64,000 nucleotides of DNA from Tenacibaculum dicentrarchi. Its GTDB lineage: Bacteria > Bacteroidota > Bacteroidia > Flavobacteriales > Flavobacteriaceae. The notes under the pieces were generated by a model, which did not search any database, had not been told where the DNA came from, and saw only the letters and a program-made list of their open reading frames with translations. The stretch spans positions 1,927,001 through 1,991,000 of the forward strand of contig NZ_OZ038524.1 in assembly GCF_964036635.1 (NCBI RefSeq), in the 5' to 3' direction. This document shows positions 17,388-30,155 of this stretch, piece by piece; the first letter of the stretch is position 1; each line of letters starts with the position of its first letter. The position numbers and the translations under genes were made by a program.

Positions 17388-20300
17388 TTATCTATTAATG
17401 TATAACCAACCTACTTTTGGTTTTGAACCATCTCCTAAATCAATAACATAATAATAAGTTCCTGGTGGTAATTTTTCATCAACAACTAGTGTTGTTCTTC
17501 CGTTTGAAATTCCTTTAAATGAAACACTTTCATTATTATACCCTGAAGCTTTATAAACTGTATTTCCCCATCTATTGAATATCTCTACAGTATTATTTGC
17601 GTATTCGGGCTTATCAATACAAGAAATAAAGAAGCTATCATTTTCACCATCGTTATCTGGTGTCATGATGTTGTATGGCGTTCCACAAGGGTTTACATCT
17701 TCATCTAAATAATCTGGAATACCATTTTCATTAGTATCCATAGAATCATTTGTTGTAATATCATTATCACCAGGATTTTCATCAATAGTATTTATTCCAT
17801 CATTATCATCATCAATATCTTGATAATCAAATATACCATCACCATCAGTATCTGAAGGATTGGTTGGAACTCCTCCGTTATCAGTATCAAATACATCATC
17901 TAATCCATCTAAATCGGTATCAACTCCACTTGGAATTAAATCTGGAATACCATTTCCATCATTATCATTTCCTTCTATAATATCTAATAAACCATCATTA
18001 TCACTATCAGTATCTAAACTATCTGGAATACCGTCATTATCTGTATCTATTGTACCATCTCCTTCATTTGTATCTAAAATACCATCATTATCATCATCTA
18101 TATCATCTGTATTTAAAATACCATCTCCATCAGTATCAACTCCAACTAGTATTGTAACTGTTGCTATATTACATTTTATAGGTGATGATCCATTTTCACA
18201 AATTTGATACTCTAACACATAAGTTCCTGAAGCAATATCTGTGCTTATTGCTATAGTTCCATCTGAATTAAAGGTAAAACCTAAAGGGTTTGTTCCATTT
18301 GGATTTCCTAATAAAGTAACCTCTCCTACTCCTGTACCTATTATTACTGAATTACCATCTAATAGATCATTGATAAGAATACTTGGTGTTACACTTCCAG
18401 CTGCTAAAGGATTATTACTATAATCATCATTAATAGCATCTATTGGATTTGCAACAATAATAGTAGCAACTGCTATTTGGCAATTTTCTGGATTAGCTCC
18501 GTTTTCACAAATCTGATATTCAAAATCATAAGCTCCTGAAGGTATATTAGTTTCAACAGTTATTGTTCCATTTGGGTTTAAAATAAACCCTGATGGATTT
18601 GTTCCGTTTGGATCTGCTGATAAAGTAATTTCACCAACTCCAGAACCTACAATTATTGGAGTACTATTTAATATATCGTTATCTGTTATACTTGAAGTAG
18701 TACCTCCTGATGTAATTGGTGTTCCTATATAGTTAATAGCTTCCAAAACATTTTCTACTAAAACTGTCGCTGTATTACTCTTACAATTTGCTGGATTTGC
18801 TCCATTCTCACAGATTTCATAAGTAACTTCGTAAGTTCCTGAAGGAGACCCTGCGTTTACAGTTATCGTTCCATCAGCATTTAAAGTTACTTCACTTGGA
18901 ACTGTTGTTCCGTTTAATGTTACTTGACCTGGATTTGTTCCAATTACAACAGCTACGCCATCTAAAGTATCATCAGCAATTACTGATGGACTATCATCTC
19001 CGATGGTTAAAGCGGTTCCTGTAAAATCATCAATATTTGCTACTAATGGATTTTCTACTAAAACTGTCGCTGTATTACTCTTACAATTTGCTGGATTTGC
19101 TCCATTCTCACAGATTTCATAAGTAACTTCGTAAGTTCCTGAAGGAGACCCTGCGTTTACAGTTATCGTTCCATCAGCATTTAAAGTTACTTCACTTGGA
19201 ACTGTTGTTCCGTTTAATGTTACTTGACCTGGATTTGTTCCAATTACAACAGCTACGCCATCTAAAGTATCATCAGCAATTACTGATGGACTATCATCTC
19301 CGATGGTTAAAGCGGTTCCTGTAAAATCATCAATATTTGCTACTAATGGATTTTCTACTAAAACTGTCGCTGTATTACTCTTACAATTTGCTGGAGTTGC
19401 TCCATTCTCACAGATTTCATAAGTAACTTCGTAAGTTCCTGAAGGAGACCCTGCGTTTACAGTTATCGTTCCATCAGCATTTAAAGTTACTTCACTTGGA
19501 ACTGTTGTTCCGTTTAATGTTACTTGACCTGGATTTGTTCCAATTACAACAGCTACGCCATCTAAAGTATCATCAGCAATTACTGATGGACTATCATCTC
19601 CGATGGTTAAAGCAGTTCCTGTGAAATCATCAATATTTGCTACTAATGGATTTTCTACTAAAACTGTCGCTGTATTACTCTTACAATTTGCTGGAGTTGC
19701 TCCATTCTCACAGATTTCATAAGTAACTTCGTAAGTTCCTGAAGGAGACCCTGCGTTTACAGTTATCGTTCCATCAGCATTTAAAGTTACTTCACTTGGA
19801 ACTGTTGTTCCGTTTAATGTTACTTGACCTGGATTTGTTCCAATTACAACAGCTACGCCATCTAAAGTATCATCAGCAATTACTGATGGACTATCATCTC
19901 CGATGGTTAAAGCGGTTCCTGTAAAATCATCAATATTTGCTACTAATGGATTTTCTACTAAAACTGTCGCTGTATTACTCTTACAATTTGCTGGAGTTGC
20001 TCCATTCTCACAGATTTCATAAGTAACTTCGTAAGTTCCTGAAGGAGAGCCTGCGTTTACAGTTATCGTTCCATCAGCATTTAAAGTTACTTCACTTGGA
20101 ACTGTTGTTCCGTTTAATGTTACTTGACCTGGATTTGTTCCAATTACAACAGCTACGCCATCTAAAGTATCATCAGCAATTACTGATGGACTATCATCTC
20201 CGATGGTTAAAGCAGTTCCTGTAAAATCATCAATATTTGCTACTAATGGATTTTCTACTAAAACTGTCGCTGTATTACTCTTACAATTTGCTGGATTTGC

Positions 20301-23300
20301 TCCATTCTCACAGATTTCATAAGTAACTTCGTAAATTCCTGAAGGAGAGCCTGCGTTTACAGTTATCGTTCCATCAGCATTTAAAGTTACTTCACTTGGA
20401 ACTGTTGTTCCGTTTAATGTTACTTGACCTGGATTTGTTCCAATTACAACAGCTACGCCATCTAAAGTATCATCAGCAATTACTGATGGACTATCATCTC
20501 CGATGGTTAAAGCGGTTCCTGTAAAATCATCAATATTTGCTACTAATGGATTTTCTACTAAAACTGTCGCTGTATTACTCTTACAATTTGCTGGATTTGC
20601 TCCATTCTCACAGATTTCATAAGTAACTTCGTAAGTTCCTGAAGGAGACCCTGCGTTTACAGTTATCGTTCCATCAGCATTTAAAGTTACTTCACTTGGA
20701 ACTGTTGTTCCGTTTAATGTTACTTGACCTGGATTTGTTCCAATTACAACAGCTACGCCATCTAAAGTATCATCAGCAATTACTGATGGACTATCATCTC
20801 CGATGGTTAAAGCAGTTCCTGTAAAATCATCAATATTTGCTACTAATGGATTTTCTACTAAAACTGTCGCTGTATTACTCTTACAATTTGCTGGATTTGC
20901 TCCATTCTCACAGATTTCATAAGTAACTTCGTAAGTTCCTGAAGGAGACCCTGCGTTTACAGTTATCGTTCCATCAGCATTTAAAGTTACTTCACTTGGA
21001 ACTGTTGTTCCGTTTAATGTTACTTGACCTGGATTTGTTCCAATTACAACAGCTACGCCATCTAAAGTATCATCAGCAATTACTGATGGACTATCATCTC
21101 CGATGGTTAAAGCAGTTCCTGTAAAATCATCAATATTTGCTACTAATGGATTTTCTACTAAAACTGTCGCTGTATTACTCTTACAATTTGCTGGATTTGC
21201 TCCATTCTCACAGATTTCATAAGTAACTTCGTAAGTTCCTGAAGGAGACCCTGCGTTTACAGTTATCGTTCCATCAGCATTTAAAGTTACTTCACTTGGA
21301 ACTGTTGTTCCGTTTAATGTTACTTGACCTGGATTTGTTCCAATTACAACAGCTACGCCATCTAAAGTATCATCAGCAATTACTGATGGACTATCATCTC
21401 CGATGGTTAAAGCAGTTCCTGTAAAATCATCAATATTTGCTACTAATGGATTTTCTACTAAAACTGTCGCTGTATTGCTCTTACAATTTGCTGGATTTGC
21501 TCCATTCTCACAGATTTCATAAGTAACTTCGTAAGTTCCTGAAGGAGACCCTGCGTTTACAGTTATCGTTCCATCAGCATTTAAAGTTACTTCACTTGGA
21601 ACTGTTGTTCCGTTTAATGTTACTTGACCTGGATTTGTTCCAATTACAACAGCTACGCCATCTAAAGTATCATCAGCAATTACTGATGGACTATCATCTC
21701 CGATGGTTAAAGCAGTTCCTGTAAAATCATCAATATTTGCTACTAATGGATTTTCTACTAAAAATGTCGCTGTATTACTCTTACAATTTGCTGGATTTGC
21801 TCCATTCTCACAGATTTCATAAGTAACTTCGTAAGTTCCTGAAGGAGACCCTGCGTTTACAGTTATCGTTCCATCAGCATTTAAAGTTACTTCACTTGGA
21901 ACTGTTGTTCCGTTTAATGTTACTTGACCTGGATTTGTTCCAATTACAACAGCTACGCCATCTAAAGTATCATCAGCAATTACTGATGGACTATCATCTC
22001 CGATGGTTAAAGCAGTTCCTGTAAAATCATCAATATTTGCTACTAATGGATTTTCTACTAAAAATGTCGCTGTATTACTCTTACAATTTGCTGGATTTGC
22101 TCCATTCTCACAGATTTCATAAGTAACTTCGTAAGTTCCTGAAGGAGACCCTGCGTTTACAGTTATCGTTCCATCAGCATTTAAAGTTACTTCACTTGGA
22201 ACTGTTGTTCCGTTTAATGTTACTTGACCTGGATTTGTTCCAATTACAACAGCTACGCCATCTAAAGTATCATCAGCAATTACTGATGGACTATCATCTC
22301 CGATGGTTAAAGCAGTTCCTGTGAAATCATCAATATTTGCTACTAATGGATTTTCTACTAAAACTGTCGCTGTATTGCTCTTACAATTTGCTGGATTTGC
22401 TCCATTCTCACAGATTTCATAAGTAACTTCGTAAGTTCCTGAAGGAGACCCTGCGTTTACAGTTATCGTTCCATCAGCATTTAAAGTTACTTCACTTGGA
22501 ACTGTTGTTCCGTTTAATGTTACTTGACCTGGATTTGTTCCAATTACAACAGCTACGCCATCTAAAGTATCATCAGCAATTACTGATGGACTATCATCTC
22601 CGATGGTTAAAGCGGTTCCTGTAAAATCATCAATATTTGCTACTAATGGATTTTCTACTAAAAATGTCGCTGTATTACTCTTACAATTTGCTGGATTTGC
22701 TCCATTCTCACAGATTTCATAAGTAACTTCGTAAGTTCCTGAAGGAGACCCTGCGTTTACAGTTATCGTTCCATCAGCATTTAAAGTTACTTCACTTGGA
22801 ACTGTTGTTCCGTTTAATGTTACTTGACCTGGATTTGTTCCAATTACAACAGCTACGCCATCTAAAGTATCATCAGCAATTACTGATGGACTATCATCTC
22901 CGATGGTTAAAGCGGTTCCTGTAAAATCATCAATATTTGCTACTAATGGATTTTCTACTAAAACTGTCGCTGTATTACTCTTACAATTTGCTGGATTTGC
23001 TCCATTCTCACAGATTTCATAAGTAACTTCGTAAGTTCCTGAAGGAGACCCTGCGTTTACAGTTATCGTTCCATCAGCATTTAAAGTTACTTCACTTGGA
23101 ACTGTTGTTCCGTTTAATGTTACTTGACCTGGATTTGTTCCAATTACAACAGCTACGCCATCTAAAGTATCATCAGCAATTACTGATGGACTATCATCTC
23201 CGATGGTTAAAGCGGTTCCTGTAAAATCATCAATATTTGCTACTAATGGATTTTCTACTAAAACTGTCGCTGTATTACTCTTACAATTTGCTGGATTTGC

Positions 23301-26300
23301 TCCATTCTCACAGATTTCATAAGTAACTTCGTAAGTTCCTGAAGGAGACCCTGCGTTTACAGTTATCGTTCCATCAGCATTTAAAGTTACTTCACTTGGA
23401 ACTGTTGTTCCGTTTAATGTTACTTGACCTGGATTTGTTCCAATTACAACAGCTACGCCATCTAAAGTATCATCAGCAATTACTGATGGACTATCATCTC
23501 CGATGGTTAAAGCAGTTCCTGTAAAATCATCAATATTTGCTACTAATGGATTTTCTACTAAAACTGTCGCTGTATTACTCTTACAATTTGCTGGATTTGC
23601 TCCATTCTCACAGATTTCATAAGTAACTTCGTAAGTTCCTGAAGGAGACCCTGCGTTTACAGTTATCGTTCCATCAGCATTTAAAGTTACTTCACTTGGA
23701 ACTGTTGTTCCGTTTAATGTTACTTGACCTGGATTTGTTCCAATTACAACAGCTACGCCATCTAAAGTATCATCAGCAATTACTGATGGACTATCATCTC
23801 CGATGGTTAAAGCAGTTCCTGTAAAATCATCAATATTTGCTACTAATGGATTTTCTACTAAAACTGTCGCTGTATTACTCTTACAATTTGCTGGATTTGC
23901 TCCATTCTCACAGATTTCATAAGTAACTTCGTAAGTTCCTGAAGGAGACCCTGCGTTTACAGTTATCGTTCCATCAGCATTTAAAGTTACTTCACTTGGA
24001 ACTGTTGTTCCGTTTAATGTTACTTGACCTGGATTTGTTCCAATTACAACAGCTACGCCATCTAAAGTATCATCAGCAATTACTGATGGACTATCATCTC
24101 CGATGGTTAAAGCAGTTCCTGTAAAATCATCAATATTTGCTACTAATGGATTTTCTACTAAAACTGTCGCTGTATTGCTCTTACAATTTGCTGGATTTGC
24201 TCCATTCTCACAGATTTCATAAGTAACTTCGTAAGTTCCTGAAGGAGACCCTGCGTTTACAGTTATCGTTCCATCAGCATTTAAAGTTACTTCACTTGGA
24301 ACTGTTGTTCCGTTTAATGTTACTTGACCTGGATTTGTTCCAATTACAACAGCTACGCCATCTAAAGTATCATCAGCAATTACTGATGGACTATCATCTC
24401 CGATGGTTAAAGCAGTTCCTGTAAAATCATCAATATTTGCTACTAATGGATTTTCTACTAAAAATGTCGCTGTATTACTCTTACAATTTGCTGGATTTGC
24501 TCCATTCTCACAGATTTCATAAGTAACTTCGTAAGTTCCTGAAGGAGACCCTGCGTTTACAGTTATCGTTCCATCAGCATTTAAAGTTACTTCACTTGGA
24601 ACTGTTGTTCCGTTTAATGTTACTTGACCTGGATTTGTTCCAATTACAACAGCTACGCCATCTAAAGTATCATCAGCAATTACTGATGGACTATCATCTC
24701 CGATGGTTAAAGCAGTTCCTGTAAAATCATCAATATTTGCTACTAATGGATTTTCTACTAAAAATGTCGCTGTATTACTCTTACAATTTGCTGGATTTGC
24801 TCCATTCTCACAGATTTCATAAGTAACTTCGTAAGTTCCTGAAGGAGACCCTGCGTTTACAGTTATCGTTCCATCAGCATTTAAAGTTACTTCACTTGGA
24901 ACTGTTGTTCCGTTTAATGTTACTTGACCTGGATTTGTTCCAATTACAACAGCTACGCCATCTAAAGTATCATCAGCAATTACTGATGGACTATCATCTC
25001 CGATGGTTAAAGCAGTTCCTGTGAAATCATCAATATTTGCTACTAATGGATTTTCTACTAAAACTGTCGCTGTATTGCTCTTACAATTTGCTGGATTTGC
25101 TCCATTCTCACAGATTTCATAAGTAACTTCGTAAGTTCCTGAAGGAGACCCTGCGTTTACAGTTATCGTTCCATCAGCATTTAAAGTTACTTCACTTGGA
25201 ACTGTTGTTCCGTTTAATGTTACTTGACCTGGATTTGTTCCAATTACAACAGCTACGCCATCTAAAGTATCATCAGCAATTACTGATGGACTATCATCTC
25301 CGATGGTTAAAGCGGTTCCTGTAAAATCATCAATATTTGCTACTAATGGATTTTCTACTAAAAATGTCGCTGTATTACTCTTACAATTTGCTGGATTTGC
25401 TCCATTCTCACAGATTTCATAAGTAACTTCGTAAGTTCCTGAAGGAGACCCTGCGTTTACAGTTATCGTTCCATCAGCATTTAAAGTTACTTCACTTGGA
25501 ACTGTTGTTCCGTTTAATGTTACTTGACCTGGATTTGTTCCAATTACAACAGCTACGCCATCTAAAGTATCATCAGCAATTACTGATGGACTATCATCTC
25601 CGATGGTTAAAGCGGTTCCTGTAAAATCATCAATATTTGCTACTAATGGATTTTCTACTAAAACTGTCGCTGTATTACTCTTACAATTTGCTGGATTTGC
25701 TCCATTCTCACAGATTTCATAAGTAACTTCGTAAGTTCCTGAAGGAGACCCTGCGTTTACAGTTATCGTTCCATCAGCATTTAAAGTTACTTCACTTGGA
25801 ACTGTTGTTCCGTTTAATGTTACTTGACCTGGATTTGTTCCAATTACAACAGCTACGCCATCTAAAGTATCATCAGCAATTACTGATGGACTATCATCTC
25901 CGATGGTTAAAGCGGTTCCTGTGAAATCATCAATATTTGCTACTAATTCTCCAACTACAAAAACCGTTACCGTAGCTTTTGTACAGTTGTCTGGATTTGC
26001 TCCACTTTCACAAATTTCATATTCTACATCATAACTTCCTGTTGGCGTATTTGCTGCAATAGTTACATTTCCATCGGCATCTATTAAAATATTTCCTGTC
26101 GTTATTGGCGTTACATCTGTAGTTGCTGTCGTTACTTGAACGCCGTTTAAAGTATCACCTGTTAAAACTTCACCCGCTGAAACATCTGTTGTTCCTGATG
26201 ATAATGGCGTTGAAGCAGTTCCTAATGTATCGTCATCTGCTAATAAAGCATTCTTAACAATTATCGTTCCTGTTGCTTTTAAAGGCTTACATGACCCCGT

Positions 26301-29300
26301 TAAGTCTATTTCATAATTAAACGTTCCTGAAACTGTTGGGGTACCACTAATTGTTATTTTATCCGATAAAAAACTAGCGTTTACTCCTTGTGGTAATCCA
26401 TTAGCTCCTGAAATACCATCATTTGAGATTCCTGTAGCCAAGGTAGTTGTGTGAGTTATATTTGTAAGTGCCGTATTTATAGTTGTTACTGTTTGTGGTA
26501 CAGTTGTAACAGTCATATCTGCTGTTACTGTAATTTTCCCTGTAGCATTAACAAGAGTACCACAACCTCCTGTTAATGGAATTGTATAATTAAATACTCC
26601 ACTAACCGTTGGTGTTCCTGATAGTGTAATTATATTATCAGAAGTAAAAACAGCAGTTATACCCGTAGGTAAATTTTGTGCAACTCCAATACCTGTAGCC
26701 CCTGTTGTTTGATGTGTTATATCTGTAAGAAGTTCATTTATACATAAAGTTGGTGTGTTTGAAGCTGCTGTCACAGAATTACCTGATACAAATACAGTTA
26801 CCGTACTTGTATCATTTACACAAGGCGTTGTTGCTGTAACGGTATAATCAAATTGATAAACACCTCTTGCTGTTGGATTATATGTAGCAGTACTTGCATT
26901 AAAATCTGCTGCTGGGTTATTTGGTGAACCAGCTGAAACACTCCATACTCCTGCCGCATCTTGTCCTGTTAATAATGATGATAAATTAACAGAAGCATCT
27001 CCAACACAAACATAACTGTCAGAACCAACACCTGCTTTAGGTTTAGCGACTGCTGTAATTTTCTTTATTACTTCTGTAACACATCTAACACCATTATCGG
27101 CTTCTAATTTAATCCAAGTATCTTCATTAAATATTCTTGAAGGGCTTAAAGTTTCATTTTCAAAAGGTGCCCAAGGACCTGTGTCACCAGCTGTACTATA
27201 AGACCACTGATAACCACCTAAAGCTCCATTTAAACCAATTCCATCAACTAAAGAAACAACTGAATTTATATTAAGTACAGGAGGAACAAAAGGAACCACA
27301 TATATAGAAGCAGTAGAAGCAGTACATGAATTATCCTTTATTTCTACATCTATAGAACCACTTGAATGCGTTACGACATTCCCTAAACCATCATCAAATT
27401 TAATAACAGCTCCATTTAAACGACCAACATCCTGATCTACACAATCATATATTTGAACAGCCCACCCTCCTTTACGAGCATCTTTACCAATAACTTTTGA
27501 CCAATCTATTGTTTCTTCAGTTGTTCCATCAAAATATTTATTATAAAGACCAGTAAGACTTTTACCTGGTTTCGATTGATCTGGAGCACAAAAATTAAAA
27601 ACCCCTGATCCTGAGGTATTTGTAAAACTTAATCCTGAAACATTATCATTGCCATTACAGTAATTTTTCTGATTAGGTCCTAATGTTACTTTTTTACCAT
27701 CTGGAGTTACTAGAAAAAAGCCTAAATCTGATACATAAGTATGCGTTGCATCAAAAGTTACTGTTATTTCTGTTGTTGGTGTTAAAATTAAAGGTCTTGG
27801 TCTTGGGTCATAATACGTGTATTTCGGATTTGTAACAGAACCTACTCCGTTTAAATTAATAGTATCTCCAGCACAAACGGTTTCATCTGCCCCAATATTT
27901 AAACTTAATGAGGTATTCCATACCCAAGCTCTTCCTTCTACAACTGTGCCTCCATCATTTCTAACAACTAAATAACCTCCATCAGTTAAACCTGTTTGAG
28001 TTGCTGTTGAATTTAACGCATAAGTATCATAAGAGTTAGATGCTGGATTAAATTTATACCAATCATATATGGTACCTGCAGCTCCCAATGGAGAAGTTAA
28101 CTCACCACTTCCACTTGTAAATAAAAAGATAGGGTCATCAGAATTAGATGAATACAATGGATTTGTATATTCTGTTAACAATTCTCCACATGATGTTGAT
28201 GAAGTTAGCCCTATTTCATTATTACTTATTTTTATAATTACAACTGTAACCGTTGCTTTATTACAAGGAGATATTCCACTTACTTCATATCTAAAAATTG
28301 TTCCACCTAATGGTAATAAACTTTCATCTACAGTACTACCAGATAATGCTCCTCTACTATCTACATCAACCCAAGTACCTCCTGCATCTTGCGAGCCATC
28401 TAAAGCTGTAAACAAATCTATATTTCCCGAGCCTTCAAGAACAAAAATAGGTCCATTAGTTTCTCCAGGTACAGGTCCTACAAAAACAGGAAATGTAGTT
28501 TTTGCTATATTTGAAACAACACCATTTATATCTGTTAATTGAACCTCTAAAATTCTGTTAACTGTTGTATTTGGCAATGCTGCGTTGTTTTTATAAAAAA
28601 TATCATCTAATGAGTTTCTAAAAGAACTATTAGGTGCTGTTCCATCATTTTTAAATGTTAAAGAAGTTGTATTATTTCCTGAAACTATTAAACCTAAAAA
28701 AGCCCCTTTCATTGTTAATTCTTCATCTCCTATATTTTGAGAATTTGTTAGTGTAACAGTCATTGACTCTATGCCAAATGGAGCGTTTAATATAGAAGTT
28801 GCTCCCGTATTGGTATTATCTAAAATTTCAGAACCTGTCGAGCAAGCTGATGAATTTAAGTCAATACCTCCTGCCCCTGTAATATTAGCACTGTCTAAAC
28901 GTATAAAAGGGGTTGGCGCTAGATTTAATGTAAATGGCTCTGATGAAACTGCTTCCGTTTCATTGGTTACATAATACTCAACCGATATACTTGTTACGGC
29001 AATATTACTTTCTACCAGCCAGTGAGTTCCTGCTGCAGTCGCTGAACCATCAGAAATAAAATGCACAGATGACGTATTGTTATTTTCTATAGAATGCCCT
29101 ACTTGTCCGTTTACAAAACTACCAGAAAATTGAGCGCCTGCTGTTGTACTAGAAATTTTTATATTTTCATTTCTAAAAAACTCGCTATGTTCTTCTGAAC
29201 TTATTTTAATAAATACAGGTTCACTAAATATATATGTATATGTATTACCCGATATTCCAACAGTAGCTCTTGCATTATTAAAACTATTTGTTAAAGTTAA

Positions 29301-29543
29301 TGATGGAGGTACTGCATTTATAGGACCTCCTACTGTTGATGAATTTGTTCTAGTAACATCAACCTTAACAAGTGATGTTCCATCTGCTATAGATGAATAA
29401 CTACTTGTTGAAAAATTATTTTCAGGAATAGACCCTGATAAATTACCCCAAGTTGAAACAACCTGAGAATTAACAATTATAGGAAATAAGAAAAATGCTA
29501 AACAAAAGGTATTAGCTAATAATTTCAAGTAACTTTTTTTCAT
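17388..29543 (-). CDS. Giant repetitive SprB-like surface adhesin with type B T9SS sorting domain
   Basis: A 4,051-residue secreted protein. Order of parts: signal peptide (about 1-27); a long N-terminal region of beta-sandwich pieces, including a proprotein-convertase P-like domain near 575-725 ([34 protein letters not shown]); Ig-like and putative-Ig pieces up to about 1199; 24 tandem 100-residue repeats (about 1200-3599); two degenerate relatives of the repeat (about 3600-3800); calcium-binding thrombospondin type 3 repeats ([19 protein letters not shown], about 3800-3948); and a gliding-motility-associated C-terminal domain (about 3950-4051, with [14 protein letters not shown] and [14 protein letters not shown]). 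This C-terminal domain directs type IX secretion and needs a PorP/SprF partner, which is encoded 10 bases downstream. Likely a cell-surface adhesin for gliding or attachment. It is preceded by 612 bases without a gene. Confidence 0.93.
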   Translation of the reverse strand: MKKSYLKLLANTFCLAFFLFPIIVNSQVVSTWGNLSGSIPENNFSTSSYSSIADGTSLVKVDVTRTNSSTVGGPINAVPPSLTLTNSFNNARATVGISGNTYTYIFSEPVFIKISSEEHSEFFRNENIKISSTTAGAQFSGSFVNGQVGHSIENNNTSSVHFISDGSATAAGTHWLVESNIAVTSISVEYYVTNETEAVSSEPFTLNLAPTPFIRLDSANITGAGGIDLNSSACSTGSEILDNTNTGATSILNAPFGIESMTVTLTNSQNIGDEELTMKGAFLGLIVSGNNTTSLTFKNDGTAPNSSFRNSLDDIFYKNNAALPNTTVNRILEVQLTDINGVVSNIAKTTFPVFVGPVPGETNGPIFVLEGSGNIDLFTALDGSQDAGGTWVDVDSRGALSGSTVDESLLPLGGTIFRYEVSGISPCNKATVTVVIIKISNNEIGLTSSTSCGELLTEYTNPLYSSNSDDPIFLFTSGSGELTSPLGAAGTIYDWYKFNPASNSYDTYALNSTATQTGLTDGGYLVVRNDGGTVVEGRAWVWNTSLSLNIGADETVCAGDTINLNGVGSVTNPKYTYYDPRPRPLILTPTTEITVTFDATHTYVSDLGFFLVTPDGKKVTLGPNQKNYCNGNDNVSGLSFTNTSGSGVFNFCAPDQSKPGKSLTGLYNKYFDGTTEETIDWSKVIGKDARKGGWAVQIYDCVDQDVGRLNGAVIKFDDGLGNVVTHSSGSIDVEIKDNSCTASTASIYVVPFVPPVLNINSVVSLVDGIGLNGALGGYQWSYSTAGDTGPWAPFENETLSPSRIFNEDTWIKLEADNGVRCVTEVIKKITAVAKPKAGVGSDSYVCVGDASVNLSSLLTGQDAAGVWSVSAGSPNNPAADFNASTATYNPTARGVYQFDYTVTATTPCVNDTSTVTVFVSGNSVTAASNTPTLCINELLTDITHQTTGATGIGVAQNLPTGITAVFTSDNIITLSGTPTVSGVFNYTIPLTGGCGTLVNATGKITVTADMTVTTVPQTVTTINTALTNITHTTTLATGISNDGISGANGLPQGVNASFLSDKITISGTPTVSGTFNYEIDLTGSCKPLKATGTIIVKNALLADDDTLGTASTPLSSGTTDVSAGEVLTGDTLNGVQVTTATTDVTPITTGNILIDADGNVTIAANTPTGSYDVEYEICESGANPDNCTKATVTVFVVGELVANIDDFTGTALTIGDDSPSVIADDTLDGVAVVIGTNPGQVTLNGTTVPSEVTLNADGTITVNAGSPSGTYEVTYEICENGANPANCKSNTATVLVENPLVANIDDFTGTALTIGDDSPSVIADDTLDGVAVVIGTNPGQVTLNGTTVPSEVTLNADGTITVNAGSPSGTYEVTYEICENGANPANCKSNTATFLVENPLVANIDDFTGTALTIGDDSPSVIADDTLDGVAVVIGTNPGQVTLNGTTVPSEVTLNADGTITVNAGSPSGTYEVTYEICENGANPANCKSNTATVLVENPLVANIDDFTGTALTIGDDSPSVIADDTLDGVAVVIGTNPGQVTLNGTTVPSEVTLNADGTITVNAGSPSGTYEVTYEICENGANPANCKSNTATFLVENPLVANIDDFTGTALTIGDDSPSVIADDTLDGVAVVIGTNPGQVTLNGTTVPSEVTLNADGTITVNAGSPSGTYEVTYEICENGANPANCKSNTATFLVENPLVANIDDFTGTALTIGDDSPSVIADDTLDGVAVVIGTNPGQVTLNGTTVPSEVTLNADGTITVNAGSPSGTYEVTYEICENGANPANCKSNTATVLVENPLVANIDDFTGTALTIGDDSPSVIADDTLDGVAVVIGTNPGQVTLNGTTVPSEVTLNADGTITVNAGSPSGTYEVTYEICENGANPANCKSNTATVLVENPLVANIDDFTGTALTIGDDSPSVIADDTLDGVAVVIGTNPGQVTLNGTTVPSEVTLNADGTITVNAGSPSGTYEVTYEICENGANPANCKSNTATVLVENPLVANIDDFTGTALTIGDDSPSVIADDTLDGVAVVIGTNPGQVTLNGTTVPSEVTLNADGTITVNAGSPSGTYEVTYEICENGANPANCKSNTATVLVENPLVANIDDFTGTALTIGDDSPSVIADDTLDGVAVVIGTNPGQVTLNGTTVPSEVTLNADGTITVNAGSPSGTYEVTYEICENGANPANCKSNTATVLVENPLVANIDDFTGTALTIGDDSPSVIADDTLDGVAVVIGTNPGQVTLNGTTVPSEVTLNADGTITVNAGSPSGTYEVTYEICENGANPANCKSNTATFLVENPLVANIDDFTGTALTIGDDSPSVIADDTLDGVAVVIGTNPGQVTLNGTTVPSEVTLNADGTITVNAGSPSGTYEVTYEICENGANPANCKSNTATVLVENPLVANIDDFTGTALTIGDDSPSVIADDTLDGVAVVIGTNPGQVTLNGTTVPSEVTLNADGTITVNAGSPSGTYEVTYEICENGANPANCKSNTATFLVENPLVANIDDFTGTALTIGDDSPSVIADDTLDGVAVVIGTNPGQVTLNGTTVPSEVTLNADGTITVNAGSPSGTYEVTYEICENGANPANCKSNTATFLVENPLVANIDDFTGTALTIGDDSPSVIADDTLDGVAVVIGTNPGQVTLNGTTVPSEVTLNADGTITVNAGSPSGTYEVTYEICENGANPANCKSNTATVLVENPLVANIDDFTGTALTIGDDSPSVIADDTLDGVAVVIGTNPGQVTLNGTTVPSEVTLNADGTITVNAGSPSGTYEVTYEICENGANPANCKSNTATVLVENPLVANIDDFTGTALTIGDDSPSVIADDTLDGVAVVIGTNPGQVTLNGTTVPSEVTLNADGTITVNAGSPSGTYEVTYEICENGANPANCKSNTATVLVENPLVANIDDFTGTALTIGDDSPSVIADDTLDGVAVVIGTNPGQVTLNGTTVPSEVTLNADGTITVNAGSPSGTYEVTYEICENGANPANCKSNTATVLVENPLVANIDDFTGTALTIGDDSPSVIADDTLDGVAVVIGTNPGQVTLNGTTVPSEVTLNADGTITVNAGSPSGIYEVTYEICENGANPANCKSNTATVLVENPLVANIDDFTGTALTIGDDSPSVIADDTLDGVAVVIGTNPGQVTLNGTTVPSEVTLNADGTITVNAGSPSGTYEVTYEICENGATPANCKSNTATVLVENPLVANIDDFTGTALTIGDDSPSVIADDTLDGVAVVIGTNPGQVTLNGTTVPSEVTLNADGTITVNAGSPSGTYEVTYEICENGATPANCKSNTATVLVENPLVANIDDFTGTALTIGDDSPSVIADDTLDGVAVVIGTNPGQVTLNGTTVPSEVTLNADGTITVNAGSPSGTYEVTYEICENGATPANCKSNTATVLVENPLVANIDDFTGTALTIGDDSPSVIADDTLDGVAVVIGTNPGQVTLNGTTVPSEVTLNADGTITVNAGSPSGTYEVTYEICENGANPANCKSNTATVLVENPLVANIDDFTGTALTIGDDSPSVIADDTLDGVAVVIGTNPGQVTLNGTTVPSEVTLNADGTITVNAGSPSGTYEVTYEICENGANPANCKSNTATVLVENVLEAINYIGTPITSGGTTSSITDNDILNSTPIIVGSGVGEITLSADPNGTNPSGFILNPNGTITVETNIPSGAYDFEYQICENGANPENCQIAVATIIVANPIDAINDDYSNNPLAAGSVTPSILINDLLDGNSVIIGTGVGEVTLLGNPNGTNPLGFTFNSDGTIAISTDIASGTYVLEYQICENGSSPIKCNIATVTILVGVDTDGDGILNTDDIDDDNDGILDTNEGDGTIDTDNDGIPDSLDTDSDNDGLLDIIEGNDNDGNGIPDLIPSGVDTDLDGLDDVFDTDNGGVPTNPSDTDGDGIFDYQDIDDDNDGINTIDENPGDNDITTNDSMDTNENGIPDYLDEDVNPCGTPYNIMTPDNDGENDSFFISCIDKPEYANNTVEIFNRWGNTVYKASGYNNESVSFKGISNGRTTLVVDEKLPPGTYYYVIDLGDGSKPKVGWLYINR
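18748..25947 (-). repeat. Array of 24 tandem 300-bp units inside the adhesin gene
   Basis: Twenty-four head-to-tail units of exactly 300 bp with no insertion or deletion. Each encodes 100 residues: [18 protein letters not shown], then [18 protein letters not shown], then [17 protein letters not shown] and so on to [11 protein letters not shown] saw only a few variable sites: V/F in ATVLVEN (act/aat codons), N/T in GANPAN, one T/I in GTYEV, and silent changes agcggt/agcagt, gtaaaa/gtgaaa, attact/attgct and gagacc/gagagc. Such homogeneity indicates recent expansion or ongoing gene conversion. Confidence 0.97.
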
Positions 29544-30093
29544 AAATTTCTATTTTAATAATTTTATTAATTTTATTTCCAAATATTTTTAATGATGCTA
29601 TTTATACACACAAAAAGTATTTTTCAGTCTCTAAAAACAAACACAATAGTGAATATAATATCTTTTTATGCTAAAATAATACAATTGAATTACTTTTTAA
29701 AAAAATGATTATTTAACTAAAGTATTCAATATTTTTTGTAAAATATACTATAATGACACTTTTTTTAAACTAAAGTCACATTCTACATTAATTATTCCAA
29801 ATTATCTGAAATAATATAGAACAAATATTTTTTTACTTTATTATCTACCACTGTTAGTACACATCATCAAGATTTCAAACACTTTTCTTAAGTTTAACAA
29901 CTAACAAATATATTAAAACACACAAAAACAGCTACCTATTCTTCTTTAAAAAAGAAATAATTAACCTTTTCTTAATCAAGAAAAAGTAAACAATTGATTA
30001 ACATACAACTTTTATCTAAGCTTAATATAAAAACGTGTTATTTCCTTAATATTCTTAAAATTGAATTATTATTATAAAATTAAATTTACCACA
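29544..30093. other. Long AT-rich intergenic region upstream of the adhesin gene
   Basis: About 550 bases with no open reading frame of note, very rich in A and T with several poly-A/T runs. It must hold the promoter and 5' leader of the adhesin operon. TATATTTG on the minus strand at 29905-29912 fits the -7 consensus but lacks a proper -33 and is 360 bases from the start codon. No RNA gene was recognised. Confidence 0.5.
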
Positions 30094-30133
30094 AAAAAAT
30101 ATCTGTTCATTTATAAATGAACAGATATTTTTT
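30094..30133. terminator. Perfect palindromic terminator downstream of rlmG
   Basis: A perfect palindrome of 20-bp arms centred between 30113 and 30114 (ATATCTGTTCATTTA and its complement), bounded by A6 and T6. It starts 22 bases after the rlmG stop and would end transcription on either strand. Confidence 0.85.
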
Positions 30134-30155
30134 AATACATAACCCTAAATAAAAA

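Noticed and set aside
18748..25947. Regular 300-bp repeats considered as a CRISPR array or satellite
   Set aside because: The units are contiguous with no spacers, keep an open frame on the minus strand and continue a protein that has a signal peptide and sorting domain; they are protein-coding repeats.
28069..28542. Plus-strand frame of 157 codons opposite the adhesin gene
   Set aside because: It is antisense to a well supported protein; its composition follows from the reverse complement of Thr/Ser/Gly-rich coding sequence and no domain is visible.
29544..30093. Possible non-coding RNA or lost gene in the 550-base gap before the adhesin gene
   Set aside because: Only low-complexity AT sequence was seen; no hairpin followed by T run, no translated similarity to a known protein and no repeat.
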